Below are positions 31,519-39,541 of a stretch of 43,877 nt of DNA, in pieces. The stretch spans positions 1-43,877 of the forward strand of contig JBOGDS010000026.1 of NCBI GenBank assembly GCA_050743075.1. The letters are read 5' to 3'. Both the position numbers and the translations under genes were made by a program. The notes under the pieces are model-generated. The model was not told the DNA's origin. It made no database searches and saw nothing but the letters and a program-made list of their open reading frames with translations. The first letter of the stretch is position 1, and each line of letters opens with the position of its first letter. The stretch is from JBOGDS01 sp050743075 (lineage in GTDB: Bacteria > Actinomycetota > Actinomycetes > Jiangellales > Jiangellaceae).

Positions 31519-32391
31519 ATGCAGCCCGCTGCTACCGAGTCCGGTGGCCGCGGGCTGTTGCGTCTGCGGCTCGACCTCTCCTACGACGGCGCCGGCTTCT
31601 CCGGTTGGGCGACGCAGCCGGGCCGGCGCACCCTCCAGGAGACGCTCGGGCAGGCGCTCGGCGTCGTGCTGCGCACCGAGCCGCCGCGGCTGGTCGTCGC
31701 CGGGCGGACGGATGCCGGGGTCCACGCTCGCGGGCAGGTGTGCCACGTCGACGTGCCGGTGGCCGCGTGGGAGGCCCTGCCTGGTCGGACCTTGCGGCCG
31801 CCTGACGAGGCTCTGGTCCGCCGGTTGGCCGGCGTGCTGCCAACCGCCATCCGGGTGTACGGCGCAACGGTCGCTCCGGAAGGCTTCGACGCCCGGTTCT
31901 CGGCGCTCTGGCGTCGCTATGCGTACCGCGTCGCCGACACTGTTTTCGGCGCGGATCCGCTGCGCCGGGGAACGGTGCTCTGGCACCCGCGGCCGCTCGA
32001 CGTCGACGCCATGAACGACGGCGCCGCGGGACTGACCGGCGAGCAGGATTTCGCCGCGTTCTGCCGCCCACGCGAGGGTGCGACGACGATCCGCACGCTG
32101 CAGGCACTGCGCTGCGATCGGGCTGAGGGCGGGCTCGTCGTCGTGACCGCCCAGGCCGACGCGTTCTGTCACAACCAGGTGCGGGCGATGGTCGGTGCGC
32201 TGTTGATCGTCGGCGACGGCCGCCGCCCGGCCGACTGGCCCGCACGGGTGCTGGCAGCGCGGGTCCGCGATCCTTCGGTGCCGGTCGTCCCGGCTCACGG
32301 GCTGACGCTCGAGGCCGTCGGCTATCCGCCCGACGACGAGGTCGGCCGTCGCGCGGACGACACCCGGCATCGGCGCGCTCGCCGTCGATGA
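31519..32391 (+). CDS. truA: tRNA pseudouridine(38-40) synthase
   Basis: TruA makes pseudouridine at positions 38-40 of the tRNA anticodon arm. The 290-aa product has the catalytic aspartate D65 in AGRTDAGVHARGQV, and later FDARFSALWRRYAYRV and FCHNQVRAMVGALL. ATG 31519 is the first sensible start after rplQ, although no ribosome site is evident, so it may depend on coupling. The C-terminal tail is Arg-rich (RHRRARRR). In many actinobacteria rplM-rpsI follow; here they do not. Confidence 0.96.
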   Translation: MQPAATESGGRGLLRLRLDLSYDGAGFSGWATQPGRRTLQETLGQALGVVLRTEPPRLVVAGRTDAGVHARGQVCHVDVPVAAWEALPGRTLRPPDEALVRRLAGVLPTAIRVYGATVAPEGFDARFSALWRRYAYRVADTVFGADPLRRGTVLWHPRPLDVDAMNDGAAGLTGEQDFAAFCRPREGATTIRTLQALRCDRAEGGLVVVTAQADAFCHNQVRAMVGALLIVGDGRRPADWPARVLAARVRDPSVPVVPAHGLTLEAVGYPPDDEVGRRADDTRHRRARRR

Positions 32392-32491
32392 CCCGACCAC
32401 AGGCGAAGCTGACCTATTTGCGGGGTGTGTGCACGCCCCTGCCCCGAGTTCGTCACGGTGTGCGGACGGCTCCGCGACGCCTTGCGCAGCT

Positions 32492-32497
32492 TAGACT
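32492..32497 (+). promoter_or_regulatory. Candidate -10 for the nucleotidase gene
   Basis: TAGACT lies 35 nt before the start codon, with GGGAG (32523-32527) as ribosome site. No good -35 is seen. A GGGG/CCCC hairpin (about 32431-32448) lies upstream in the same spacer. Confidence 0.35.
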
Positions 32498-32532
32498 CCG
32501 GCCGTATCACTGCACGCCACACGGGAGATGCG

Positions 32533-34371
32533 ATGTCGCTGACCAATCCACGAAACCGACGCCGGGCGCTCGTTGGCGCGGCCCTGGCCACCACCATGGT
32601 GGCACCGCTTGCCGCGACCAACGCTGTGGCGCAGGACGGCGGTAAGCCGGCGTTCACGCTGACGATCCTGCACAACAACGATGGCGAGTCCCGGCTCGCC
32701 GGTGCGCCGGGAAACCCGGACTTCGGCGGCGTCGCAAGGTTCGCCTCGCTCGTCGACGATCTTCGAGACGCAGCCACCCGAGGACGTGCGCCGGACGACC
32801 AGGCCCGTCGACGTGGCGCCGTCCTGCTGTCCTCGGGCGACAACTTCCTGGCCGGTCCGGAGTTCCAGGCCAGCCTGGAGAAGGGTGTGCCTTTCTACGA
32901 CGCCCTGGCCCTGCGTGAGGTCGGCTACGACGCGTTCGCCATCGGCAACCACGAGTTCGACTTCGGCCCCGACGTGCTGGCCGACTTCATCGACAGCTTC
33001 GGCAAGAACCCGCCGCCGTTCGTGTCGGCCAACCTCGACGTCAGCGCGGAGCCACGGCTGGCCGCGCTCGCCGACGACGGCACGATCGTCGCGAGCACCA
33101 TCGTCCGTGAACGTGGCGAGCGCATCGGTGTCGTCGGCGCCACCACGCCGCTTCTGCCGGCGATCTCCAGCCCGCGCAACGTCGAGGTGCTCGATGACGT
33201 TTCCGGACTGGTCCAGGGCCAGGTCGACAGGCTGACCGACCGCGGCATCGACATGATCATCCTGATCAGCCACCTGCAGAACGTGAACGAGGACCGCGCG
33301 CTGGTGCCGATGCTGACCGACGTTGACGTCGCCATCGCTGGCGGCGGCGACGAGCTGCTCGCCAACGAGGACGACCTGCTCGTACCCGGTGACGTGCGTG
33401 CCATCGACCCGACAACTGGCCAGCCATTCAACTACCCCGTTCTCGCCAGCGACGCCGACGGCGCGAGCGTGCCGATCGTGACGACGGCCGGCGACTACAA
33501 GTACGTAGGCCAGCTCGTGGTCAACTTCGACAAGAACGGCAACGTCCTCAGCGTCGACGACTCCAGCGGGCCGGTGCGGGTGTCCGGGGTGGCGCCGGAC
33601 GCGGTCGCCCCGGACAAGCGGATCCAGAACCGTGTCGTGACGCCAGTCAACGCGTTCATCGCCGAGCTGGCCGAAACCGTCATCGCGCAGTCCGAGGTGG
33701 CGCTCGAAGGTCGCCAGAATCCTGGTGTCCGCACCGAAGAGACCAACCTGGGCGACCTGATCGCCGACGCGCTGCTCGACGCCGGCGAGGACCACGCGGC
33801 CGACTTCGGCGTGGTACCGCCCGACGTCGCGATCCAGAACGGCGGCGGGATCCGCAACGCCACGCTGATCCCGGCCGGGCCGATCACCGAGCTGAACACG
33901 TTCGAGATCGCGCCGTTCTCGAACTTCGTGTCGGTGGTACCCGATGTGCCGCGCGACCAGTTCAAGGAGATCGTCGAGAACCTGGTGTCCGCCATTCCCC
34001 TGTCGAACGGCCGGTTCGGTCAGATCGGCGGGTTCAGCTTCACCTACGACGCCACCCGGACCGCGCAGGTGGTCGACAACGCCGGCGTCGTGCTCACGCC
34101 AGGCGACCGCGTGCGGTCGCTGGTGCTCGACGACGGCACGGTCATCGTGGCCGACGGCGCGGTCGTGGCAGGCGCGGGCGTCGCGGTTGCGACGAACGAC
34201 TTCAGCGCCCGGGGTGGCGACCAGTACCCGTTCCGAGGGCTGCCGTTCACCACGGTCGGTCTGTCCTACCAGCAGGCGCTGTCCGACTACATCGTCGACG
34301 ACCTCGCCGGGCTGATCTCGGCGGCGGACTACCCCGAAGGCGGTGAGGGCCGGATCGTCCGCCTCGGCTGA
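32533..34371 (+). CDS. Secreted 5'-nucleotidase / UshA-type metallophosphatase
   Basis: A 612-aa exported phosphoesterase expected to hydrolyse nucleotides or related phosphate esters outside the cell. Residues 1-33 are a signal peptide (NRRRALVGAALATTMVAPLA, cleavage probably after AVA). The metallophosphatase domain has HNNDGES (D50), SGDNF (D103), GNHEFD (N139, H140) and SHLQN (H247). The C-terminal nucleotidase domain has NLGDLIADALLDA and QNGGGIRN, then ELNTFEIAPFSNF. Two metal-site motifs differ from UshA: D-x-H is D50-G-E52, and GGHSQ is GGGDE (270-274). It belongs to a variant clade whose substrate is uncertain. The ATG at 32533 is chosen over an upstream in-frame start because of the signal peptide and GGGAG site. 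Confidence 0.85.
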   Translation: MSLTNPRNRRRALVGAALATTMVAPLAATNAVAQDGGKPAFTLTILHNNDGESRLAGAPGNPDFGGVARFASLVDDLRDAATRGRAPDDQARRRGAVLLSSGDNFLAGPEFQASLEKGVPFYDALALREVGYDAFAIGNHEFDFGPDVLADFIDSFGKNPPPFVSANLDVSAEPRLAALADDGTIVASTIVRERGERIGVVGATTPLLPAISSPRNVEVLDDVSGLVQGQVDRLTDRGIDMIILISHLQNVNEDRALVPMLTDVDVAIAGGGDELLANEDDLLVPGDVRAIDPTTGQPFNYPVLASDADGASVPIVTTAGDYKYVGQLVVNFDKNGNVLSVDDSSGPVRVSGVAPDAVAPDKRIQNRVVTPVNAFIAELAETVIAQSEVALEGRQNPGVRTEETNLGDLIADALLDAGEDHAADFGVVPPDVAIQNGGGIRNATLIPAGPITELNTFEIAPFSNFVSVVPDVPRDQFKEIVENLVSAIPLSNGRFGQIGGFSFTYDATRTAQVVDNAGVVLTPGDRVRSLVLDDGTVIVADGAVVAGAGVAVATNDFSARGGDQYPFRGLPFTTVGLSYQQALSDYIVDDLAGLISAADYPEGGEGRIVRLG

Positions 34372-34489
34372 GCTGAGGGTTCTCCGCCCTTCGACTTGGC
34401 TGAGGGACGGAAAACCCTCCACTCGCGGGGAAGTGGATGCCAGGGCGGGATCGGGGATGACCCTGAGGCGGTCTCGGGCGGGTACGGCG

Positions 34490-34495
34490 TAGCCT
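34490..34495 (+). promoter_or_regulatory. -10 of a probable leaderless transcript
   Basis: TAGCCT ends 6 nt before the ATG at 34502, so transcription would begin at or next to the start codon. There is no Shine-Dalgarno, which fits leaderless translation. No clear -35 is seen. Confidence 0.4.
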
Positions 34496-34501
34496 GGAAC
34501 G

Positions 34502-34903
34502 ATGCTGCAGGATCTGATCTCCATCGCTGTCGCCGCCGGGGGAGCCGGGCTGGTGTGGCTGGCGGTCCAGCGGGCCAGGGCCAAGTGGTGGGCCGGCTCG
34601 CTTCAGCTCGGCTCCATCGGCTTCCTGCTGATCGGGGCGTCGGCCATCGGGATCGTCGGCTTCCTGGCGGGAATCGCGTTCAGCCCGCTGGCCTGGCTCG
34701 GCGTCGCGGCGCTTGGCATCGCTGGCGTGCTGTTCGTGGCCGGCCAGCGGCTCGAGGGCCGCGCACCGAAGCCGGCACCCAAGGCGGTCCAGTCAGGCGG
34801 CGGAGGGCGAGCCCTGCCAGCCGCGCGCCGCGAGAAGGCGCCGGCGGTCGACGACGACCTCGCCGACATCGAGGCCATCCTCAAGAAGCACGGCATCAGC
34901 TAG
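34502..34903 (+). CDS. Small conserved-type membrane protein of unknown function
   Basis: A 133-aa protein with an N-terminal hydrophobic segment (LISIAVAAGGAGLVWLAV) and two more (GFLLIGASAIGIVGFLAGIA and LGVAALGIAGVLFVAG). A Pro/Ala/Lys linker and a short conserved-looking C-terminal helix, DDDLADIEAILKKHGIS, follow. The acidic helix after a flexible linker would face the cytoplasm and might bind a partner. I do not recognise a function. The following VapC remnant is in a different frame and begins right after its stop. Confidence 0.7.
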   Translation: MLQDLISIAVAAGGAGLVWLAVQRARAKWWAGSLQLGSIGFLLIGASAIGIVGFLAGIAFSPLAWLGVAALGIAGVLFVAGQRLEGRAPKPAPKAVQSGGGGRALPAARREKAPAVDDDLADIEAILKKHGIS

Positions 34904-34904
34904 C

Positions 34905-35147
34905 CTGGTTGCCCTTCGGGTGGAGCTGTTCGCGTACGAGCCGTTCGCCTCACGGGTGTGGCAGCTCCGCGAGAACGTCACCGCGTACGACGCCTGGCAT
35001 GTCGTACTGTCCGAGTCCTTGCACGCGAAACTGGCCACCCTGGACGTGAGACTGAGCGGGGCGACCGGACCGCGATGCGACTTCCAGACGCCGCCAGCGA
35101 TCCCGCCCCGGGATCTGACAGCCGAAGCCGGCTGTCGTGGCGGCTAG
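34905..35147 (+). pseudogene. VapC-like PIN toxin, 5'-truncated remnant
   Basis: This frame reads LRVELFAYEPFASRVWQLRE, then NVTAYDAWHVVLSESLHAKL and ATLDVRLSGATGPRCDF. These match the C-terminal half of VapC PIN-domain RNases, including the Asp of YDAW and the Asp of TLD. The N-terminal half with the first catalytic Asp (VDTS-type) is missing and no start or ribosome site exists. No antitoxin gene precedes it; the membrane-protein gene ends immediately upstream. Its TAG stop shares CTAG with the stop of the convergent hydrolase relic. Confidence 0.7.
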
Positions 35148-35963
35148 GGCCGGCGGGCCCAGAGACCGAGCACCTGGCGGACGACCTGCTCGGGTCGTTC
35201 GAGTGGAGGAAGGTGACCGGCACCGTCGATCGGCGCACTCGTACCGTCGGATAGTTCCTGGGCTGACAGCGACGCTGCCGCAGGGTCCCACATCCTGTCT
35301 TCGGAGTCGGCGAGAAGCAGCGCGGGCGCGGTCACATGGACCAGGAGGTCGGTGATGTCGGGCCGTCGAAGCATCATGCTGCTCGTGCATCGGTGCATGC
35401 CGACGCCGGTTCGCCTGAACGAACGCGGCACGCGCGATGTGACCGGCCTCCTCGTCCACACCCGGAGGATCTCGGGGGCGAGCAGAGCATCGGCTACGGC
35501 GTTCGCGAGTGGCCCGATCGGTCCGGTCAGTCGGTAGAGGGCGACGAGCGCACGGATCCTGGCACGTTCCGATGCCGCTAGCGGAGTGGTCGGTGCGGCG
35601 ATGGCCACGGAGGCTGCGGCACAGCTGCGGATGGCGAGCGGCGAACACGAGCCCTACGTGGCCTCCCCAGGCGTTGCCGACCCAGTCGACCGCGTCCAAC
35701 CCGAGGACGGCGATCACATCGGCCGCTGCACGGCGCAATCGACGAGCGTGAAGTGCCCCGGGAGGGCCGCTCCGCCCGTGACCGGGGCAATCGACCAACA
35801 CCAGGGTGCGGTGCGCGGCCAACGACCTCCGGACTCGCTGCCATTGGTGGGAGTCGACGAACAGGCTGTGCAACAACAGCGCCGGTGGCCCGGTGCCAAC
35901 TGTCTCCACCTGAAGGTCGCCGATAGCGGTCCTGACGACTGTGACCCGTCCAGCAGCCGCCAT
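35144..35963 (-). pseudogene. Alpha/beta hydrolase, frameshifted
   Basis: The N-terminal half reads from ATG 35963 (MAAAGRVTVVRTAIGDLQVE, then HSLFVDSHQW and LVDCPGHGRSGPPG), with an AGGGGGA ribosome site. After HPQLCRSL the frame breaks near 35612 by one extra base. The other frame continues VAIAAPTTPLAASERARIRA to GAGHLPPLERPEQVVRQVL. A second pair of compensating shifts is likely between about 35760 and 35725, where the family's HFTLVDCA sequence appears in the other frame. The nucleophile elbow reads GNAWGG, with Ala where Ser is expected. It lies 49 nt downstream of the MBL hydrolase and was probably the third gene of that operon. Confidence 0.75.
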
Positions 35964-36012
35964 CGGTTCCCCCTCGATCTCGGTGGGTGCTGCCTCGGAG
36001 GTTCAGCCGGTC

Positions 36013-36843
36013 CTACAGGTCGAAGTCGTCGCCCTCGCAGCCGACGGTCACCGGTACCGCTGCTCCAGCGGCGTACTGGGCAGCCAGCTCGTGGACGGCG
36101 TTGTCGGTGCGTCCGGGTGCGTGGTGGATCAGCACGAGCTGCCCGACGTCGGCTCGTGTCGCCAACGCGACGGCGTCGCTGACCGTCGAATGGCCGTACG
36201 CCTTCGCGACGGCGCGCTCGTCGTCGTCGAACTGGGCGTCGTGGAAGAGGACGTTGACGCCGTGCGCGAGTGCAGTTCCCGGATCCGGGTTGCTGGAGGG
36301 GTCGTGATCAGGCAGGTAGGCGAAGGACGCACCGTCGGCCTCGACCCGGATGCCGAACGTCCGGCCGCCCTTGTGCGGCACGTCGACGAACAGGACCTTG
36401 GCGCCGCCCGCCTCGATCCAGCCGGCCTCGGTCGCCTCGAACCGCCAGGTCCCGCGGAGCCCCTCCGGCCCGATCGGAAAGTGCGGTGGCGACATCGCCC
36501 GTCGGAGCAACCCCGCGGCTCCGCCGGGCGAACCGGGCGTCGCGCCGTCCTGCGCCGGCATTCGCATCACGACGTCGGACGCCTCGGTGTCGCCGGCCCG
36601 GAAAAACGGCAGGCCCTGGACGTGGTCCCAGTGCAGGTGGCTCAGGACGATCTCGCCGCGGAAGGCGGCGCCGTGCAGCCATGGGGACAAGTGGGTCAGA
36701 CCGGTGCCGGCGTCCAGGACCAACGCTGGCGCCGTCGTCCCGGTGGTCGTCACGGAGACGCACGACGTGTGGCCGCCGACGCCGGTGAACTCAGCGCCTG
36801 GCGCCGGCGTTGATCCACGGACGCCGTGCAAGGTGATCTTCAC
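36013..36843 (-). CDS. MBL-fold metallohydrolase (PhnP / cyclic phosphodiesterase-like)
   Basis: A 276-aa metallo-beta-lactamase-fold enzyme. It begins MKITLHGVRGSTPAPG, a start typical of the PhnP-like branch that acts on phosphodiesters. The zinc motif HLHWDH gives H69, H71, D73 and H74. Further likely ligands are D179/D181 (YLPDHDP), H201-D202 (FHDAQFDD), H218 and H240/H241. GTG 36843 overlaps the stop of the upstream cyclic-nucleotide-binding gene by 4 nt (GTGA), so the two are made together. The long frame upstream of the GTG is not family sequence. The substrate is unknown; a cyclic nucleotide or other phosphodiester is a reasonable guess from context. Confidence 0.85.
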   Translation of the reverse strand: MKITLHGVRGSTPAPGAEFTGVGGHTSCVSVTTTGTTAPALVLDAGTGLTHLSPWLHGAAFRGEIVLSHLHWDHVQGLPFFRAGDTEASDVVMRMPAQDGATPGSPGGAAGLLRRAMSPPHFPIGPEGLRGTWRFEATEAGWIEAGGAKVLFVDVPHKGGRTFGIRVEADGASFAYLPDHDPSSNPDPGTALAHGVNVLFHDAQFDDDERAVAKAYGHSTVSDAVALATRADVGQLVLIHHAPGRTDNAVHELAAQYAAGAAVPVTVGCEGDDFDL

Positions 36844-37859
36844 GCCGGTGTGGTCTCCTCGCGGCGGTGTGACTGCGCCAGCTCGGCGAGCCGGTCCCGG
36901 TCGATCGCCGTCGCCGGTGCCGCGGCGATCCGTACCGGCGTCACCGCCACCAGCGTCGACGTCCGCAGCCCACCTTCCAGCACGGCGCGCTCGCCGAGCA
37001 CCGCACCCGGACCGACCTCGGCGAGGCGTTGACCGTCGACCTCGACGGCCAGGACACCGTCGAGGAGCAGGAAGAGCTCGCCCCCCGGCTCGCCCTGGCG
37101 GGTCAACGCCTCGCCTTCGGCCAGCGTGACGATCCGCGGCCGCTCCGATCCCCCCATGAGCAGCCGCGAGAGGACACGCTCCCCCGCGCTCTCGGCGGCA
37201 ACCGTGAGCGCCGGGGAATCCTCGTCTCCCCAGGGCGTACGGTGGCCGAACGAATGTGCCGACCAGCCGGAGAAGTCGGTCAGGCCGGACTTGAGGACGA
37301 GCATGCCGGTGGCGTCGTAGACCCAGTGCCGGGGGAACGGGCTGGCGCCGGTGAGCTCGACCTTGCTGCGCCCGTCTGGATGCATGGTCAGGGCCAGGGT
37401 CGTCCACACCCACGGCGACTGGAGCTTGACGAACGGCGGGTGCGGGACGGCGCGCGGGGCCGGCAATGCGGTACGCCCCCCGCAGGTCTGCACGAACCGG
37501 ACGCTCCCGTCGTCGCGATACTCGGGTGCCTGGCGGATCTCGGGGAACGCGACGTTGGTGAACGTGGTGCCGAGCGGTCCGATCCGTACCGTGGTCGAGC
37601 CCATGACGACCTCGGAGGTGGTCTCGTAGCCGGCCCGGACGATCCGTCCGCCGTCGACCTGCCCCCAGCCCGCGAGCACGTTGGCGAAGCGGAACCGGTC
37701 CTCGTCGCGGAGGCTGGACAGGCGTCCCAGCGTGTCCGGCGGCGGCTGGTCGTAGTGGGTGAACCCGGTGTCGAAACCCTTCCTGAACAGACCGGTGACG
37801 GCCTCGGAAGGTATCCACGACAGCGAGGTGGCGGTGGCGCTGATGGTGGAGGCGGGCAT
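36840..37859 (-). CDS. Cyclic-nucleotide-binding domain protein with unrecognised N-terminal domain
   Basis: A 339-aa protein. Residues about 242-320 are a CNB domain of the CRP/PKA-regulatory type. The phosphate-binding cassette is GAVLGERAVLEGGLRTSTL (285-303), with E290 and R299 in the places that contact ribose and phosphate. Residues 1-235 form a separate beta-rich domain I do not recognise (for example ETTSEVVMGSTTVRIGPLGT and GASPFPRHWVYDATGMLVLK). No DNA-binding helix-turn-helix or membrane segment is visible, so it is not a simple CRP-like regulator. ATG 37859 follows GGAAGGAG with ideal spacing. First gene of the operon with the MBL hydrolase. Confidence 0.8.
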   Translation of the reverse strand: MPASTISATATSLSWIPSEAVTGLFRKGFDTGFTHYDQPPPDTLGRLSSLRDEDRFRFANVLAGWGQVDGGRIVRAGYETTSEVVMGSTTVRIGPLGTTFTNVAFPEIRQAPEYRDDGSVRFVQTCGGRTALPAPRAVPHPPFVKLQSPWVWTTLALTMHPDGRSKVELTGASPFPRHWVYDATGMLVLKSGLTDFSGWSAHSFGHRTPWGDEDSPALTVAAESAGERVLSRLLMGGSERPRIVTLAEGEALTRQGEPGGELFLLLDGVLAVEVDGQRLAEVGPGAVLGERAVLEGGLRTSTLVAVTPVRIAAAPATAIDRDRLAELAQSHRREETTPA

Positions 37860-38023
37860 CGTGATCGCTCCTTCCGAGCTGCGGGGTTCACGCGTTGACA
37901 GGATGACGGTAAGTCGGTGCTGGTCGATAGCGACAGGACGCAGGCAGGCCGATTGCGCGGGATGCTGGCACCCGCGCTCCCCGCGGCCTGCGACGTGGCC
38001 GCGCGGAGCTCGCGTGAATCGGG

Positions 38024-38431
38024 CTACGAGAGCAGTTCGTGGTCGACGCCGACGGCCCGGTAGAAGGGTGCAGCGCGCGCGTCGAGAGACACCAGTCGAG
38101 CGCCGTGGCGGGCGGCCGTGGCAGCGACCAGGGCGTCGTAGACCTGACCGCCGCGAAGGCTTATCGCTGCGATGGTCTCGGTGAGCTGCCGGTACTCCTG
38201 ACTGGTCAGAGTGAGCGGTTCGTCCGGAAACTTGGCGGTCACGGCGGCGACGGCGACGACGGGAGCGAGTGCCAGGCCACCCGGCAAGCGGGTCAGCACG
38301 GAAATGCTCTCCAGCAACGTATGTGCCGGCAGGCAGGTCACCTCACGACAGGCACGTCTGGCGGTTGTGTGTGCCTCATGCCACGACGCGAGCGCAGGTA
38401 TCACCACGCTTGTGTCGACGGTCGTGATCAC
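38024..38431 (-). CDS. VapC-type PIN-domain toxin
   Basis: A 135-aa PIN RNase of a type II toxin-antitoxin system. The acidic active site is complete: D6 (VDTSV), E41 (LLESISVL), D99 (QVYDALVAA) and D117 (SLDAR). ATG 38431 overlaps the antitoxin stop by 4 nt (ATGA). PIN toxins of this kind cleave tRNA, rRNA or mRNA; the target here is unknown. Confidence 0.9.
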   Translation of the reverse strand: MITTVDTSVVIPALASWHEAHTTARRACREVTCLPAHTLLESISVLTRLPGGLALAPVVAVAAVTAKFPDEPLTLTSQEYRQLTETIAAISLRGGQVYDALVAATAARHGARLVSLDARAAPFYRAVGVDHELLS

Positions 38432-38676
38432 CGGAGGCGATCCTCCTCAACCAAACGTCGTACGTCGGCGGTGGTGAGTGTCGGGACGTCATTGGCTGGC
38501 ACGAGCACCGGCCCGTCGTCGCGGTGCTCGACGTGCACATCGACGCCCTTGGGGTGGATCTCGACGTGTCCGGCCACCATCTCGATCTCGACCTCCGCGC
38601 CGCCGTGCAGACCGAGGCGCACACGCATCGCCTTGGGGATGACCACGCGGCCCGCAGAGTCCACTGTCGTCATCAT
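38428..38676 (-). CDS. AbrB/SpoVT-fold antitoxin (VapB)
   Basis: An 82-aa antitoxin. The N-terminal swapped-hairpin DNA-binding domain reads TTVDSAGRVVIPKAMRVRLG. The C-terminal tail (VPTLTTADVRRLVEEDRLR) would wrap the toxin. Adjacent ATGs at 38676 and 38673 are both possible starts. A longer upstream frame exists but has no family sequence. TACGCT (38688-38683) sits 6 nt before the first ATG, so the mRNA is probably leaderless. Confidence 0.87.
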   Translation of the reverse strand: MMTTVDSAGRVVIPKAMRVRLGLHGGAEVEIEMVAGHVEIHPKGVDVHVEHRDDGPVLVPANDVPTLTTADVRRLVEEDRLR

Positions 38677-38682
38677 GCCATG

Positions 38683-38688
38683 AGCGTA
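38683..38688 (-). promoter_or_regulatory. -10 element of the vapBC pair
   Basis: On the minus strand TACGCT lies 6 nt before ATG 38676, and no ribosome site is present. The same hexamer and spacing occur before the AbiEi-like gene at 40148. Confidence 0.4.
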
Positions 38689-38884
38689 CCATTCTGCTGG
38701 CATCGGCGTGGCGGTGCGGCCGTGGCGTGGTCGAGCCTCGAGCTGCGGCACCCAGCCGCTGCCGAAGTTCGACCGGTCGCCAGCGCTGGGCCATGGCGGC
38801 AAGCCGAAGGTGGGGACGGGACGTGGCTCGCCGCCAAGCTCGCGCCGCGTAGACCTTGGGCGCATCCCCCCACGCCTGCCGAGG

Positions 38885-39541
38885 TCAGGTAGGGCGAGGC
38901 TGTGCTGCGCGTACCCCGAAAGTTGCTGTAGTCCTCAACCGGCGCCGAGCATCCTTGCTGTCAAGGTCTTCCGCAAGGTAGGTGAAAGCTTCCTGGATGA
39001 GATCCGGTAGATCGATCTCAGCGAGGTCGGCCGCATCCCGGAGGATCTCGATAACGTCGCCCTGGTCGATCCCAGTGTTCAGCAGTGCAAGCAGCTCACG
39101 ACGATCCTTCTGGCCCGGAAGAGTGTCGGGGCGGTCCAGCAGGGCGGCCAGCTTGGTGACGAAATGGGCGGGTCTAGAGAGCACTGTCCATCCGTCGATG
39201 GTCTCGACGTGCGGCAGGAGGTGTTCGACGCGAACCTTCAAACGGGCACCGAGTCGGGATTGGTGCGGAAGGTAGAGATCGATGTGGATATCGTTGATGC
39301 TGCCGCGCCACTTGCGCCCGGCGAAATGTCGACTCTCGCTGATCTCGTCGGCGACAGCTGTGATCTGCGCTAGTTCCGTGTGGTTGACGATCAGGTCGAT
39401 GTCGTGGCTCATCGGTCCCCGCGTACGCAGCCAAGTCGCCCATCCACCGATGAGCACCGCGGATGGGACGTCACGGTGGAGGGCGGTCAGTACGGCCCAG
39501 GTGCGGTCCTCGTCCCGGCCCGGCTGGTTGCTAGGCGGCAT
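38885..39541 (-). CDS. AbiEii-like nucleotidyltransferase toxin
   Basis: A 218-aa protein with the nucleotidyltransferase signature of AbiEii/AbiGii/MenT-type toxins. The motif VLIGGWATWLRTRG (G32, G33) is followed by SHDIDLIV with D47 and D49 as metal-binding aspartates. A longer frame upstream (to 39781) overlaps the partner gene and is spurious. ATG 39541 overlaps the upstream gene's end by 11 nt, giving coupled translation. The C-terminus has an acidic helical region (LPDLIQEAFTYLAEDLDSKD). Enzymes of this family transfer nucleotides to tRNA ends in other systems; that is inferred here. Confidence 0.78.
   Translation of the reverse strand: MPPSNQPGRDEDRTWAVLTALHRDVPSAVLIGGWATWLRTRGPMSHDIDLIVNHTELAQITAVADEISESRHFAGRKWRGSINDIHIDLYLPHQSRLGARLKVRVEHLLPHVETIDGWTVLSRPAHFVTKLAALLDRPDTLPGQKDRRELLALLNTGIDQGDVIEILRDAADLAEIDLPDLIQEAFTYLAEDLDSKDARRRLRTTATFGVRAAQPRPT

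Noticed and set aside
34396..35049. 217-aa plus-strand frame overlapping the small membrane protein
   Set aside because: It is an Arg/Gly-rich out-of-frame reading of 34502-34903. The hydrophobic membrane protein frame is the credible one.
36844..37818. Upstream extension of the MBL hydrolase frame to a 601-aa protein
   Set aside because: The added part is an out-of-frame reading of the cyclic-nucleotide-binding gene. The GTG at 36843 starts the family sequence and overlaps the upstream stop.
37895..37900. Perfect TTGACA on the plus strand
   Set aside because: No TAnnnT element follows at 16-19 nt, and the next plus-strand gene is more than 2 kb away.
38677..38865. N-terminal extension of the VapB frame
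   Set aside because: The extra 63 residues are Pro/Arg-rich with no family match. The ATG at 38676 with a -10 upstream explains the gene.
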